This document shows, in pieces, positions 16,379-24,988 of a DNA stretch of 64,000 nucleotides (positions within the stretch are counted from its first letter, which is position 1; each line of letters begins with the position of its first letter). The notes under the pieces are model-generated. The model had not been told where the DNA came from and did no database searches. It saw nothing but the letters and a program-made list of their open reading frames with translations. The stretch is from the NCBI RefSeq assembly GCF_008039565.1, contig NZ_VDUX01000004.1:1-64000 (forward strand), in the 5' to 3' direction. Position numbers and translations under genes: made by a program. This DNA is from Aeromicrobium terrae (GTDB taxonomy: Bacteria > Actinomycetota > Actinomycetes > Propionibacteriales > Nocardioidaceae).

Positions 16379-19300
16379 TCACACCGGCACGGCATCGGCG
16401 AGCCCGAGACGACGGGACAGCTCACGCATCTCCGCCTCCCAGGCGGCGAGCGTCTCCGGCTCGACGCGGCCCTCCGACTCCTCGCGCAGGAGCCGGAGGG
16501 CCATCGCCACGTCGTGGAGACTGCCGCGCTCCCGTGCCGCCTCCAGGCCGGCGAGCCGGGCCTCGTGCGCCTCGTCGTGCTCGCCGAGGGCGGCCAGGCC
16601 TGCGGCACGGACGCGCTGCAGCAGCGGCACCGTGGCCACCAGACCCGGGGCCGCGAGCGCCTCACCCAGCGCGCGGACGGCGAGCTCGACCGCCTCGCCG
16701 TGCCGTCCCGCCAGCTCCAGCGCCTCCGCCCGGAGAGCGTCGATGACCCTGACCTCACCGGTCTCACCGGCGCCCTCGCAGTACCGGCGCGCCTGCTCGA
16801 GCAGGTCGAAAGCCTCGTCGAAGCGTCCCTCGCGGGCCGCCATCCGGCCCAGCTGGTACTGCCCGAACGCCACCTCGGTCTCGGCGCCGATGCCGCGCCA
16901 CACCCGCATGGCACTCCGCAGCAGCCCGTGCGCCTCGGCGAGCCGGCCCTGGTCGATGAGGACCTCGGCGATGTTCGCCTCCGCGGTGGCGGCGCTCCAC
17001 TCCCGTCCGGCGCGGCGGTAGACCTCGGCGGCGGCGCGGTAGTGCGCGAGGGCCTCCGGCCACTGGCCGACGAAGTAGTCGCGCATGCCCAGGCTGTTGT
17101 GGATGCGACCCTGCCCGGTCAGGTCGCCGAGGCGCTCGTAGATCTCGAGGGACTGCAGCGCGCGCGGCGTCTCGCTCGCGCGGCCGAGTGCGACCTCGGA
17201 CCGGTCGAGGTACTCGAGGGCGTGCGCGAGGACCTGGTCGTCGCCGGCGCGCTCGGCCTGCTCGACCGCCCGGGCCGCCCAGGTGACGGCCTGCGCGTCG
17301 CGGCCCTGGAGGTGCAGGGCTCGCGCGTACCGAGCCATCAGCTCGCCGCGGACCAGCGCGGCCGCGTCGCTGTCGTCGTCCTCGACGGCGTTCAGACCCT
17401 TGGTGATCCAGCGCAGCGAGCTCGAGTACCGGGCGCTGGCGCCCTCGACCAACGCCATCTTCATCCGGAGGCGCGCGAGCGTGGGGCCGTCGAGATCGTC
17501 GAGGCGCAGGGCGAACCGGAAGGCGGCGCGCGCCTCGTCGAACTCGCCGAGCTCGAACCGCACGTCGCCGAGCGCCTCGTAGGTGCCGAGGAGGTCGAGG
17601 TCGGAGCGGTCGCGCAGTCGGCGCGACGCCTCGACCGCCCGCTGGAACGCGTCGGCAGCCTCGGAGTTGGCGTAGCTCGCGAGCGCACGTTCCGCCGCCA
17701 GCAACGAGTACCGCCAGGCGTCGCGGAACCGGGCGCCCTCGAAGCAGTGGATCGCCAGGAGCGCCGCCTGCTCCTCGCGGTCGGGACCGAGCACCTCGAT
17801 CACCTCGGCGGTGAGGGCGTGCAGCCGGGACCGGCGCCGATAGGCGAGGCCCTCGTAGGCGGCGTCGCGGGCCATGTGGTGGTGGAACTCGACCCGTCCG
17901 TCGCCGAGGTCTGCCACGAACTCGTGCAGCGTCCGGAGCTCGTCGGGACGGGCCGCGCCGGACCCACCCTCGGCGCGCAGCACCGCGTCCAGGACCTTGA
18001 GCTCGACGACCATGCCGAGCACCGCCGCCGCGCGCAGTGTTCTGCGCACCGGCGGGGTGAGCCGGTCGATGCGCGACGTCACGACCTCCTCGACCGAGTC
18101 CGGGAGATCCCGCGCGTCGGGTGAGTGGCGCGCGTGGTGGACGAGCTCCTCGAGGAACATCGGGTGCCCCTCGGCCCGCTCGATCAGCGCGGCGACGCGG
18201 TGCGCCGGGAGCGGGTCGTCGTCGGTGAGCGCCGCCACGAGCTCCTCGACCGCCACGGGATCCAGGGGCCCGAGCTCGATGACCGTGGCCTCGTCGGCGA
18301 TCTCGGCCCGCTCGTCGGGACGGTAGACGGCGACGACGAGCCACGGCCGGGTGCCGGCCTCCGCCACGAGGCGCCGGAGCACGTCGACCGACGCGTCGTC
18401 GAGGAGGTGCGCGTCGTGGAACACCACGACCGCCGGCTCCGCGACGAGGTGGCCGAACAGCTCGCTGATCACCCACTCCAGGCGTTCCTTGCGGGCCTCC
18501 TGGTCGAGGTCCCGCACCACGTCCGTCATCGCGAAGTCGGCCTCGACCACCGGCCCGAGCAGGGGCAGCCACGGGACCATGTCGGGGGCCTGCTCGCGCA
18601 CGACCAGACCGAGAGCGTCGGCGACGGCGGCCCTCGACGCCGTGGGGTCGAGCCGCAGCTCGCGGTAGAGCATGTCCTTGAGCGCCTTGTACGGCGTGGA
18701 CCGGGCCAGTCCGTCCCCGGTGACCCACATCGTGCGCCGGCCGGCGCGCACCGTGAGCTCCTCGACGAGGCGGGTCTTGCCGATCCCGGCCGGGCCGACG
18801 ACGTCGACGACCTGCCCGGCTCCGCCGGCGGCCTCCTCCATCAGGCCCAGGAGCAGGTCGAGCTCGTGGTCCCGCCCGACGAGCGGGGCCTGGCCGGTCG
18901 CCCGACGCTCGACGAGCGGGAGGACGGCCTCGACCGAGACGGCGTCGATGGGATCCGTCTTGCCCTTGACGTGGAAGGGCGGGATCTGACGGGTGCGGAA
19001 GCGGCCTCGGACCCGCTCGGAGGCTGCGAGGGTGGTGAGGAGCTGACCCGGTTCCGCCGTGGCCATCAGCCGAGCGGCCAGGTTCACCGAGTCGCCGGAC
19101 GCCGAGTAGGTGCGGCGGTAGGGCGGGCCGAAGTCCCCGGCGAAGACGCGGCCGGACGTCATCCCGCCACGTCGCGGCAGCGCGCCCGCGTCGTCGATGA
19201 CGCTGCGCATCGCGGTGAGCACCCGCGCCTCGTCGTCACCGACGCGCCGCGGGGCTCCGGACATGTAGATCAGCTTGACGCTGTCCTCCGCGAGGTCCGA

Positions 19301-20194
19301 CGCGACGAGGGTGACCTCGCTCCGTGCGGCCGCGTCCTGAGCGTCGCAGACGAAGGCCTCGATGGCGTCGGTGACGGCGTCGGGTCCGTCGCTCGCGGCG
19401 AGGGCCGCGAAGCCGGCCAGCTCGAGGAACCCGACCGCGACCGAGCGGTGCTCGCTCTCCGAGCCGCCGCTGAGGAAGTGGTCGCGCAACGGGGCCGGCA
19501 GGGCGCTGCCCAGGTCCACGTCGGGATAGACGGTCGCCGGGCGGACCTCGAGGGGGTCGAGACGGAGGCCGGTCGCCTCGACGTCGACCAGCCGTCCGTC
19601 GTCCTTGGCCCGGGTGACGATCGGCGTCCCGGACTCCTTCAACAGCTGGACGGTGAGCGGGTCGAGGACGATCTCGCCGGCGTCGGCGATCTTCTCGAAG
19701 TGCGTGACCTTCGTGGCCACGTCACCGGCGACGATGAGCTCGCGGTGGTGGTTCCCCACGAGGTAGAAGTCGACGTCGCCCGACGCGATCCCGATCGACA
19801 TGCCCAGCTGGACGGGTCCGATCGAGGTGCGGAGCCGGCCGGCGCGCCGGATCACCCGTTGCATCTCGGTCGCGGCCACCAGGGCTCGAGCCGCGTGGTC
19901 CGGCCGGTCGATCAGGAGGAGCACGGCGTCGCCGCCCCACTTCACCAGCTTCCCGCCGTGCTGATACACCGGCTCGAGCAGCTTCTCGAACAGCGCGTTG
20001 AGGATGTCGCCCATCTCCTCGGCGCCGATCTTGCCGCGGCGGGCGAGGGACTCGGTCAGGCTCGTGAAGCCGGAGACGTCGGCGAACACGACGGTGCCCG
20101 GAATGCTGCGGCGTCGCTGGTCGTCCCGCTCGTGCAGCCACCGCTGGACCAGCTGAGGCACGTACGGGCCGAGGACCGCCTGGTCTCGATCCAT
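16379..20194 (-). CDS. Soluble-adenylyl-cyclase-like protein: tandem class III cyclase, AAA ATPase, TPR
   Basis: This 1271-residue cytoplasmic protein has the layout of mammalian soluble adenylyl cyclase. Residues ~33-175 are a first class III cyclase domain with metal-binding Asp39 (VFADVSGFTSL) and Asp89 (KWGGDAVLLL). Residues ~245-410 are a second domain with GFLELAGFAAL where the metal Asp should be, so it is probably non-catalytic. LVGRDHELDLLLGL then starts an ATPase with P-loop VVGPAGIGKTRL, followed by ~500 residues of TPR-like helical repeats. ATG 20194, preceded by GGAGGCGGAG, is preferred over an ATG 138 bp upstream in the divergent promoter. The product (cAMP or cGMP) and stimulus are unknown. 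Confidence 0.9.
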   Translation of the reverse strand: MDRDQAVLGPYVPQLVQRWLHERDDQRRRSIPGTVVFADVSGFTSLTESLARRGKIGAEEMGDILNALFEKLLEPVYQHGGKLVKWGGDAVLLLIDRPDHAARALVAATEMQRVIRRAGRLRTSIGPVQLGMSIGIASGDVDFYLVGNHHRELIVAGDVATKVTHFEKIADAGEIVLDPLTVQLLKESGTPIVTRAKDDGRLVDVEATGLRLDPLEVRPATVYPDVDLGSALPAPLRDHFLSGGSESEHRSVAVGFLELAGFAALAASDGPDAVTDAIEAFVCDAQDAAARSEVTLVASDLAEDSVKLIYMSGAPRRVGDDEARVLTAMRSVIDDAGALPRRGGMTSGRVFAGDFGPPYRRTYSASGDSVNLAARLMATAEPGQLLTTLAASERVRGRFRTRQIPPFHVKGKTDPIDAVSVEAVLPLVERRATGQAPLVGRDHELDLLLGLMEEAAGGAGQVVDVVGPAGIGKTRLVEELTVRAGRRTMWVTGDGLARSTPYKALKDMLYRELRLDPTASRAAVADALGLVVREQAPDMVPWLPLLGPVVEADFAMTDVVRDLDQEARKERLEWVISELFGHLVAEPAVVVFHDAHLLDDASVDVLRRLVAEAGTRPWLVVAVYRPDERAEIADEATVIELGPLDPVAVEELVAALTDDDPLPAHRVAALIERAEGHPMFLEELVHHARHSPDARDLPDSVEEVVTSRIDRLTPPVRRTLRAAAVLGMVVELKVLDAVLRAEGGSGAARPDELRTLHEFVADLGDGRVEFHHHMARDAAYEGLAYRRRSRLHALTAEVIEVLGPDREEQAALLAIHCFEGARFRDAWRYSLLAAERALASYANSEAADAFQRAVEASRRLRDRSDLDLLGTYEALGDVRFELGEFDEARAAFRFALRLDDLDGPTLARLRMKMALVEGASARYSSSLRWITKGLNAVEDDDSDAAALVRGELMARYARALHLQGRDAQAVTWAARAVEQAERAGDDQVLAHALEYLDRSEVALGRASETPRALQSLEIYERLGDLTGQGRIHNSLGMRDYFVGQWPEALAHYRAAAEVYRRAGREWSAATAEANIAEVLIDQGRLAEAHGLLRSAMRVWRGIGAETEVAFGQYQLGRMAAREGRFDEAFDLLEQARRYCEGAGETGEVRVIDALRAEALELAGRHGEAVELAVRALGEALAAPGLVATVPLLQRVRAAGLAALGEHDEAHEARLAGLEAARERGSLHDVAMALRLLREESEGRVEPETLAAWEAEMRELSRRLGLADAVPV

Positions 20195-20299
20195 CTCCGC
20201 CTCCGTGTCGTCGAACCCCCCGACACGTGATTCGAGGATAAGCGCGAAGGCGGGACCGACGAACCGGATGAGACCCAGCCGACACCGCACCACATATTC

Positions 20300-20331
20300 C
20301 ACAAGATCTCTTGTGCAATACCTCTTGTGCA
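20300..20331. promoter_or_regulatory. Probable operator for the ArsR-type regulator
   Basis: CACAAGA-TC-TCTTGTG (20300-20315) is an inverted repeat with 7-bp arms. CTCTTGTGCA (20308-20317) recurs directly at 20322-20331, exactly 14 bp later. The repeats overlap the -35 region of the regulator's promoter, as expected for autorepression, and lie in the divergent gap with the cyclase gene. Confidence 0.65.
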
Positions 20332-20339
20332 TCTATGGT
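20311..20339 (+). promoter_or_regulatory. Promoter of the ArsR-MFS operon
   Basis: TTGTGC (20311-20316), a 17-bp spacer and TATGGT (20334-20339). The -10 ends 6 nt before ATG 20346, so the transcript should be leaderless. Confidence 0.6.
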
Positions 20340-20345
20340 CGGTCC

Positions 20346-20933
20346 ATGTCCACACCCCGTCGCTCCGGATCCCCCGAGGTCCGCACCGTCACCGAGGCGG
20401 TCGCGCTCAGCGCGCTGGCCCACCCGGTGCGCTCACGACTGATCGACGCGCTGCAGGTCGACGGGCCGTCGACGGCGAGCGTGCTCGCCCGCCGCACCGA
20501 CCAGGCCGTCGGCAACGTCAGCCATCACCTGCGCGTCCTGGCCGAGGCCGGGTTGGTGGAGGAAGCACCCGAGCTGGCGAAGGACCGACGCGAGCGGTGG
20601 TGGCGCCTCGCCACCGCCGGCTTCCGGTGGTCGCACTCCGACCTCGTGGGTGATCCGGCGGCGGAGGCCGCCGGTGCCGCGGCCGAGTCGCTCCAGCTCC
20701 GTCGGCAGGTGGACCGCACCAGCGCGTGGCTGGACGCGGCCGAGTCGAACGAGACGTGGCGGGACGCAGCGTTCGCGACCCAGAGCTGGCTCCGTCTAAC
20801 CCCGGAGGAGCTGGCGGAGCTGAGTCAGGAGATCGTGGCGCTGGTCCGGCGTTGGTCCGAGCGCGAGGTCGATGACGACCTCGAGCGGGAGTCCGTCATC
20901 GTCTACTCGCGCGGATTCCCGAGCAAGCCGTGA
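20346..20933 (+). CDS. ArsR/HTH_20-family transcriptional regulator
   Basis: A 195-residue DNA-binding protein. The N-terminal winged helix (VALSALAHPVRSRLIDALQVDGPSTASVLARRTDQAVGNVSHHLRVLAEAGLVEEAPE) is ArsR-like, with the recognition helix around NVSHHLRVL. No metal-binding CxC motif is seen, so the signal is probably organic. The C-terminal half (helical, RTSAWLDAAESNETWRDAAF...EELAELSQEIVALVRRW) resembles regulators paired with drug exporters. The start codon follows directly on a leaderless-type promoter. Its stop overlaps the MFS start (GTGA), so it most likely controls that transporter, possibly through the operator at 20300-20331. Confidence 0.88.
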   Translation: MSTPRRSGSPEVRTVTEAVALSALAHPVRSRLIDALQVDGPSTASVLARRTDQAVGNVSHHLRVLAEAGLVEEAPELAKDRRERWWRLATAGFRWSHSDLVGDPAAEAAGAAAESLQLRRQVDRTSAWLDAAESNETWRDAAFATQSWLRLTPEELAELSQEIVALVRRWSEREVDDDLERESVIVYSRGFPSKP

Positions 20934-22201
20934 CCGCCCTCCAGGCCGAGACGCGTCCGGCCCCTCCTCCCCTGCGTCGGAACCGCCGGTTCACGCTGTT
21001 CTGGATCGGCGAGGGGGTCAGCCTGCTCGGCAACGCGACGACCACGCTGCTGCTGCCGCTGGCGGCGATCACCGAGCTGGGCGCCGGGCCCGGGTGGATG
21101 GGTGCTCTCACGGCCGCTGCCTGGCTCCCCTGGCTCGTGGTCGGCCTGCCGGCGGGCGCCTGGGTGGACTCCTGGTCGCCGCGGTCGGTGATGATCACGG
21201 CCGACGTCGTCGCCGCCGTGGCGCTCGCCAGCGTCCCGGTGTGCGTCGTGCTGGACGCCCTGACGCTCACCCAGCTCGTCGTCGTTGCCCTGGTGAACGG
21301 CACGAGCACGGTGTTCTTCCGCTCCGCCTACGTGAAGCTCGTGACCGACATCGTCCCGTCCGAGCACCTGGAGCAGGCGAACGGCCGCCTCCTCGGCACC
21401 GAGTCCGCCATGCAGGTGGCCGGACCGGGGATCGGCGGGCTCGTCGCCCACGCGGTCACGGCCGCCGGCGCGCTGCTCCTGGACGCGGTGAGCTTCATGG
21501 TGTCCGCCGTGTGCCTGTGGCGCCTCGGGCCGTCGAGCTCGACGTCCATCGAGCCGTCCGAGACGCCGACGCTGCGCAGCCGGATCGCCACCGGTGTCGC
21601 CTACGTGACGCACGACCACTACCTCCGCGTCCTCATCGTCATCGGCTGCGTCTCCAACTTCGGGCTGACCGGCATCACTACCCTGCTCGTGCTGTTCCTG
21701 GTGGATCACGTCGGGCTCTCGTCCGCTGGCGTCGGGATGGTGATGGCGTGCGGCAGCGTGGGCGGCCTCCTCGGGGCGACGCTGGCGTCGTCCGCGTCGC
21801 AGCGCTGGGGGTCCGGCCGGGTGTCGACCTTGTTCCTCGTGGGGTCCGGGGTCACCAGCCTCCTCGTCCCGCTCGGAGCATCAGGACCCCGCGTGGTGCT
21901 CACGGTCCTCGGCCTCTTCGGCACCGGGGTGCTGGTCGTCGCCGGCAACGTGATCCGTGGGGCGTGGCGTCAGCGGTACGTGCCGGCCGAGCTGATGGGG
22001 CGGGTGGCCACGACGAGCCAGATGATCAACTTCGGTGCGATGCCGCTGGCCGGCCTCACGGCCGGGTGGCTCGGTGCGCACCTCGGGCTCCAGGTCACGC
22101 TGGCCGTCATGGCGGTGATCAATGCCGTCGCGTGCTGGGCGATCCTGCTGACGCCGCTGCGTCGCGCTCGTCACCTTCCCGCCGCACCGGCCGGGACGTA
22201 G
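20930..22201 (+). CDS. Major facilitator superfamily exporter (EntS/MFS_3-like)
   Basis: A 423-residue inner-membrane transporter with about 12 helices. RNRRFTLFWIGEGVSLLGNATTTLLLPLAAI is the usual first helix and GLPAGAWVDSWSPRSVMI the loop 2-3 motif A region. The MFS_3-like segment AYVKLVTDIVPSEHLEQANGRLLGTESAMQVAGPGIGG is also present. It is probably a proton-driven multidrug or siderophore-type exporter; the substrate is unknown. GTG 20930 overlaps the regulator's stop, so the two genes are coupled. Its 3' end overlaps the convergent Tad gene by 31 bp. Confidence 0.9.
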   Translation: MTALQAETRPAPPPLRRNRRFTLFWIGEGVSLLGNATTTLLLPLAAITELGAGPGWMGALTAAAWLPWLVVGLPAGAWVDSWSPRSVMITADVVAAVALASVPVCVVLDALTLTQLVVVALVNGTSTVFFRSAYVKLVTDIVPSEHLEQANGRLLGTESAMQVAGPGIGGLVAHAVTAAGALLLDAVSFMVSAVCLWRLGPSSSTSIEPSETPTLRSRIATGVAYVTHDHYLRVLIVIGCVSNFGLTGITTLLVLFLVDHVGLSSAGVGMVMACGSVGGLLGATLASSASQRWGSGRVSTLFLVGSGVTSLLVPLGASGPRVVLTVLGLFGTGVLVVAGNVIRGAWRQRYVPAELMGRVATTSQMINFGAMPLAGLTAGWLGAHLGLQVTLAVMAVINAVACWAILLTPLRRARHLPAAPAGT

Positions 22202-22542
22202 TCCGCCGGGGCGGCCCGGGCGTCGACCTCGAAGGTCCAGACCCGGCCCCACCACCGATCCGTCTCCCGGCGTGCGGTGACGGTGGCGACGCCGAGGTCC
22301 ATGCGGCACCGGACCAGCCGAGCGCCGTTGCGCCGGGCGACGTCGCGCGCGGCGGCGCATCCGTCGCGGCCGGCCGAGGCGGCACGGGAGCCGGCGAGCG
22401 CGGCGAGATCCGCCGCGGACGTCGCCTGGTGGTGGACACGGACGGCGACGGCGACCTGCGTCATGATCACCGCGACCGCGCAGAGGGCGGCGCCGACCCA
22501 GACGGCGTGCGCCGTGATCGACCCACGATCGGACCGGCTCAC
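22171..22542 (-). CDS. TadE-like secreted protein (Rv3654c type)
   Basis: A 123-residue protein, last gene of the Tad operon. RGSITAHAVWVGAALCAVAVIMTQVAVAVRVHHQATSAADLAALAGSRA is a prepilin-like N-terminal helix followed by the (A)ADLAALAG segment typical of Rv3654c-like TadE relatives. Two cysteines (CAAARD and CRMD) may form a disulphide. It is probably a minor pseudopilin in the Tad fibre. The GTG overlaps the preceding TadE stop by 4 bp. Its end overlaps the MFS gene on the other strand. Confidence 0.82.
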   Translation of the reverse strand: MSRSDRGSITAHAVWVGAALCAVAVIMTQVAVAVRVHHQATSAADLAALAGSRAASAGRDGCAAARDVARRNGARLVRCRMDLGVATVTARRETDRWWGRVWTFEVDARAAPADYVPAGAAGR

Positions 22543-22889
22543 GGCGACTCGTCGGCCGACACCGCCGAGGCCCGCAAGGTGCGCGCGCCGACGTGCGAGA
22601 AGAACGGCAGCGGCAGCCGGGACCGGGCCGAGACCTCGACCGTGACGAGCCCGTCGTGGGAGGACACCTGGACCGTGGCGCCCGGAGGCGACTGCCGACG
22701 GGTGATCGACTCCGCCGTCGCCGGCGTCTCGCCGCGTGCCACGAGCCGCGCGCCCTCACGAGCCGCGTCGACGAGCTGGACCTGGGTGAGGCCGAGCGAC
22801 ACCATCCACAGCAGGAGCACGGCGAACGCGACCCCGAAGGGGGCGAGGACGGCCGTCTCCGCGGTGACCATGCCCCGTGCGTCGTTCAC
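22539..22889 (-). CDS. tadE: TadE-type minor pilin
   Basis: A 116-residue protein with the TadE signature. RGMVTAETAVLAPFGVAFAVLLLWMVSLGLTQVQLVDAAREGARLVARGE has a type IV prepilin-like G|MVTAE site with Glu at mature position 5, then a hydrophobic helix and the DAAREGAR motif. TadE-type proteins act as minor pilins initiating the Tad/Flp pilus. It is translationally coupled to the pilin gene upstream (GTGA at 22886-22889) and to the TadE-like gene downstream. Confidence 0.87.
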   Translation of the reverse strand: MNDARGMVTAETAVLAPFGVAFAVLLLWMVSLGLTQVQLVDAAREGARLVARGETPATAESITRRQSPPGATVQVSSHDGLVTVEVSARSRLPLPFFSHVGARTLRASAVSADESP

Positions 22890-23089
22890 AGGAACGGCAG
22901 GTGGGCGTGGCGCACGAGCTCGAGCAGCGTGCTCGGGTCGAGCGCCCGGGTGAAGATGTCGGCGAGGTGACGGAAGAACCAGCCGTCCGGGTCGCCCAGC
23001 TTCATCAGCAGCGACGCGATCATCACGGCGCCGAGGGTGCCGACGGCGAACTCCGCGGTGGCCATGCCGCGGTCGTGGGTGGGGTGCAT
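22886..23089 (-). CDS. Flp-type pilin (DUF4244), copy 2
   Basis: A 67-residue pilin precursor. A short leader (MHPTHDR) precedes the processing site G|MATAEF, with Glu at +5, and a hydrophobic helix AVGTLGAVMIASLLMKLGD. The rest is amphipathic with aromatic WFFRHL. It resembles Rv3656c-like DUF4244 proteins, thought to be the Flp subunit of actinobacterial Tad loci. It shares its leader-proximal pattern and the upstream AAAGGACACC with the other pilin gene at 23166, so the two are paralogues. It is coupled to tadE. Confidence 0.85.
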   Translation of the reverse strand: MHPTHDRGMATAEFAVGTLGAVMIASLLMKLGDPDGWFFRHLADIFTRALDPSTLLELVRHAHLPFL

Positions 23090-23165
23090 GGGTGTCCTTT
23101 CCGGGTGGCGCGGCCGGCAGAGCAGGGGACGCCGGCCGCGCCGGTTCGGGGTGGTCAGACGTTGG

Positions 23166-23348
23166 TCAGAGACCGGGGATGAGGCTCGGGATCTTCTCGA
23201 GCACGCCCTGGACCAGGTCGCCGAACCACTGGGACTGGCCGATCTTGACGAGCACGCCGCCCACGGTGCAGGCGCCCAGGGTGCCGACGGTGTACTCGGC
23301 GGTGGTCATGCCTCGTTCGGCGCGACGGCGAAGGCGTTCGACGGTCAT
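23166..23348 (-). CDS. Flp-type pilin (DUF4244), copy 1
   Basis: A 60-residue pilin precursor: basic leader MTVERLRRRAER, site G|MTTAEY with Glu+5, hydrophobic helix TVGTLGACTVGGVLVKIG, short amphipathic tail. It is probably the major Tad pilin because it comes first after the assembly genes. ATG 23348 follows AAAGGACACC; an extension to 23471 would read through the operon gap. A 123-bp gap to tadC may hold a separate promoter, which would allow higher pilin expression. A TadV-like prepilin peptidase is not in the window. Confidence 0.85.
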   Translation of the reverse strand: MTVERLRRRAERGMTTAEYTVGTLGACTVGGVLVKIGQSQWFGDLVQGVLEKIPSLIPGL

Positions 23349-23471
23349 GAGGTGTCCTTTCGGAGTGGATGGATGCCAGAAGATGGCTCCGGCGCGAACC
23401 GGTTTGAGGTCTCGAGCCGCGGCCTGGGGACGAGCCGAGGGCGAGCGGGCCCTGTGGACCGCTCGTGTCAC

Positions 23472-24173
23472 TCAGCCGAGACGGAGCGTCCCCACCACGC
23501 CGATGACCGTCGGGACCACGCCGACGAGCAAGAACGCCGGGAGGAAGCACGCCCCCAGCGGCGCCGCCGTGCGGACACCGACGCGACGGCTCTGCTCACG
23601 CAGCGCGGCGCGACGTTCTCGACGCAGCTCGTCGGCGACCGAGCCCACGACCCGGGACACGGGCGTCCCCGAGGCGTCGGCCCGCCGGAACGCGCGACCC
23701 AGCGGCGCCAGGACGGGCTGCTGCGCCAGGTGGGTCCAGACCGACTGCGGATCGCCGGCCACGGCGAGGCGTGAGGCGACGGCGGCGAGCTCGTCGCCGA
23801 GCGGCGGGTCGGTGACGTCGGCGACGGCGGCGAACGCCGCGACCGGCGGACGGCCGACGTCCAGGGCGGCGACCACGAGGTCGAGCGCCGTCGGCAGCTG
23901 AGAGGCGATCTCAGCCGCGCGCCGGCGCGACGCGACCGTCTCCATACCTGCCACAGCCGACCGTGCCGCCGGCGTGACCACCGCAGCCGCCAGGAGGCCG
24001 ATGACGGGACCGAGCAGGAGCACCGCAGCCACCGGAACCAGCACCGTGGCCGCGAGGACGGCGTCCACCGCAGCGCGAGGCTCGTCCGCGACGAACAACC
24101 GTCGACACCGGCCGTCGACCTGCGGCGGCACCCACCACCACGCGGCGAGGGCTGCGAGCAGGGCGGCGCTCAC
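23472..24173 (-). CDS. tadC: Tad pilus inner-membrane platform protein TadC
   Basis: A 233-residue membrane protein with T2SS-F/GspF-type organisation. There are hydrophobic segments at each end (LLAALAAWWWV; AVLAATVLVPVAAVLLLGPVIGLLAAAVV; APLGACFLPAFLLVGVVPTVIGVVGTL) and a cytoplasmic helical domain (IASQLPTALDLVVAALDVGRPPVAAFAAVAD...FRRADASGTPVSRVVGSVADELRRERR). It works with TadB and the ATPase to extrude pilin. GTG 24173 overlaps the tadB stop (GTGA); an upstream ATG would lie inside tadB. Confidence 0.88.
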   Translation of the reverse strand: MSAALLAALAAWWWVPPQVDGRCRRLFVADEPRAAVDAVLAATVLVPVAAVLLLGPVIGLLAAAVVTPAARSAVAGMETVASRRRAAEIASQLPTALDLVVAALDVGRPPVAAFAAVADVTDPPLGDELAAVASRLAVAGDPQSVWTHLAQQPVLAPLGRAFRRADASGTPVSRVVGSVADELRRERRAALREQSRRVGVRTAAPLGACFLPAFLLVGVVPTVIGVVGTLRLG

Positions 24174-24988
24174 CGGCCGACCTCGGGGGCGGCGGCGATC
24201 CGGTCGACCCAGGCGACCCCGGCGCACGCCAGGGCGACCCCGGTGGCCAGGCAGAGGGAGCCGGGCAGCGTCCCGGTCAGGACGTGCACCGGATCGGCAC
24301 CGAGGCCCGCGCCGAGCGACAGCCCGAGCACCGGCAGCACCGCCATGAGCCGACCGGTCGCCCGCGCCGGAGCGGCCTCGGACCGCACCTCCCGCTCGAC
24401 CTCGGCATCGTCGCGCACGGTGGCGGCGACGCGATCGAGCACTCCGGCCAGCGGCGCGCCGACGCGCTCGGCCACCTGCCAGGCCGCCGCGAGGTCGTGC
24501 AAGGCCGACGCGCCTGGCTCGCGACCCGCCGTCCGCAGCGCTGCCGGGACGTCACCGCCGTGAGCCGCTGCGGTCGCCGCCGGTCGCAGCGCCGGGACGT
24601 CGTCGCCCAGGGCGGCCAGCGCGTGCTGCGGAAGGATGCCGGCTCGGAGCTCGGCGGCGAGCAGGTCGAGCGCGACGCACGTGTCGGTCCGGCGGCGGCC
24701 GGCGGCCGTTCTCGTCCGGACGGCGACCACCTGGCGCCACACGAACAGCGCTGCGCCCAGCGCGGTGGCGGCCACCACCACGCGCGGCGGACCGGCGACG
24801 GACGCGACGACGACCACGGCGGTGACGACCAGGACACCGCCCACCGGCCGGCCCAGCCGTCTCAGCCGCGACCACGACGGCCCGCCGATCCGCCCCGTCC
24901 TGATCGCCACGATCCAGGCACCGGGCGGACGTGCCAGGAGGACCGCGAGCGCCGCGAACGCGGCTGCGCCGCCCGCGAGCGCCGTCAC
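24170..24988 (-). CDS. tadB: Tad pilus inner-membrane platform protein TadB
   Basis: A 272-residue membrane protein of the T2SS-F family. The N-terminal segments ALAGGAAAFAALAVLLARPPG and PVGGVLVVTAVVVVASVAGPP are followed by a cytoplasmic four-helix region (CVALDLLAAELRAGILPQHALAALG...AERVGAPLAGVLDRVAATVRDDAEVEREVRSEAAPARATGRLMAVLPVLGLSLG) and C-terminal helices. It partners with TadC in the assembly platform. GTG 24988 overlaps the TadA stop (GTGA); longer in-frame readings would run into tadA. Confidence 0.88.
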   Translation of the reverse strand: MTALAGGAAAFAALAVLLARPPGAWIVAIRTGRIGGPSWSRLRRLGRPVGGVLVVTAVVVVASVAGPPRVVVAATALGAALFVWRQVVAVRTRTAAGRRRTDTCVALDLLAAELRAGILPQHALAALGDDVPALRPAATAAAHGGDVPAALRTAGREPGASALHDLAAAWQVAERVGAPLAGVLDRVAATVRDDAEVEREVRSEAAPARATGRLMAVLPVLGLSLGAGLGADPVHVLTGTLPGSLCLATGVALACAGVAWVDRIAAAPEVGR

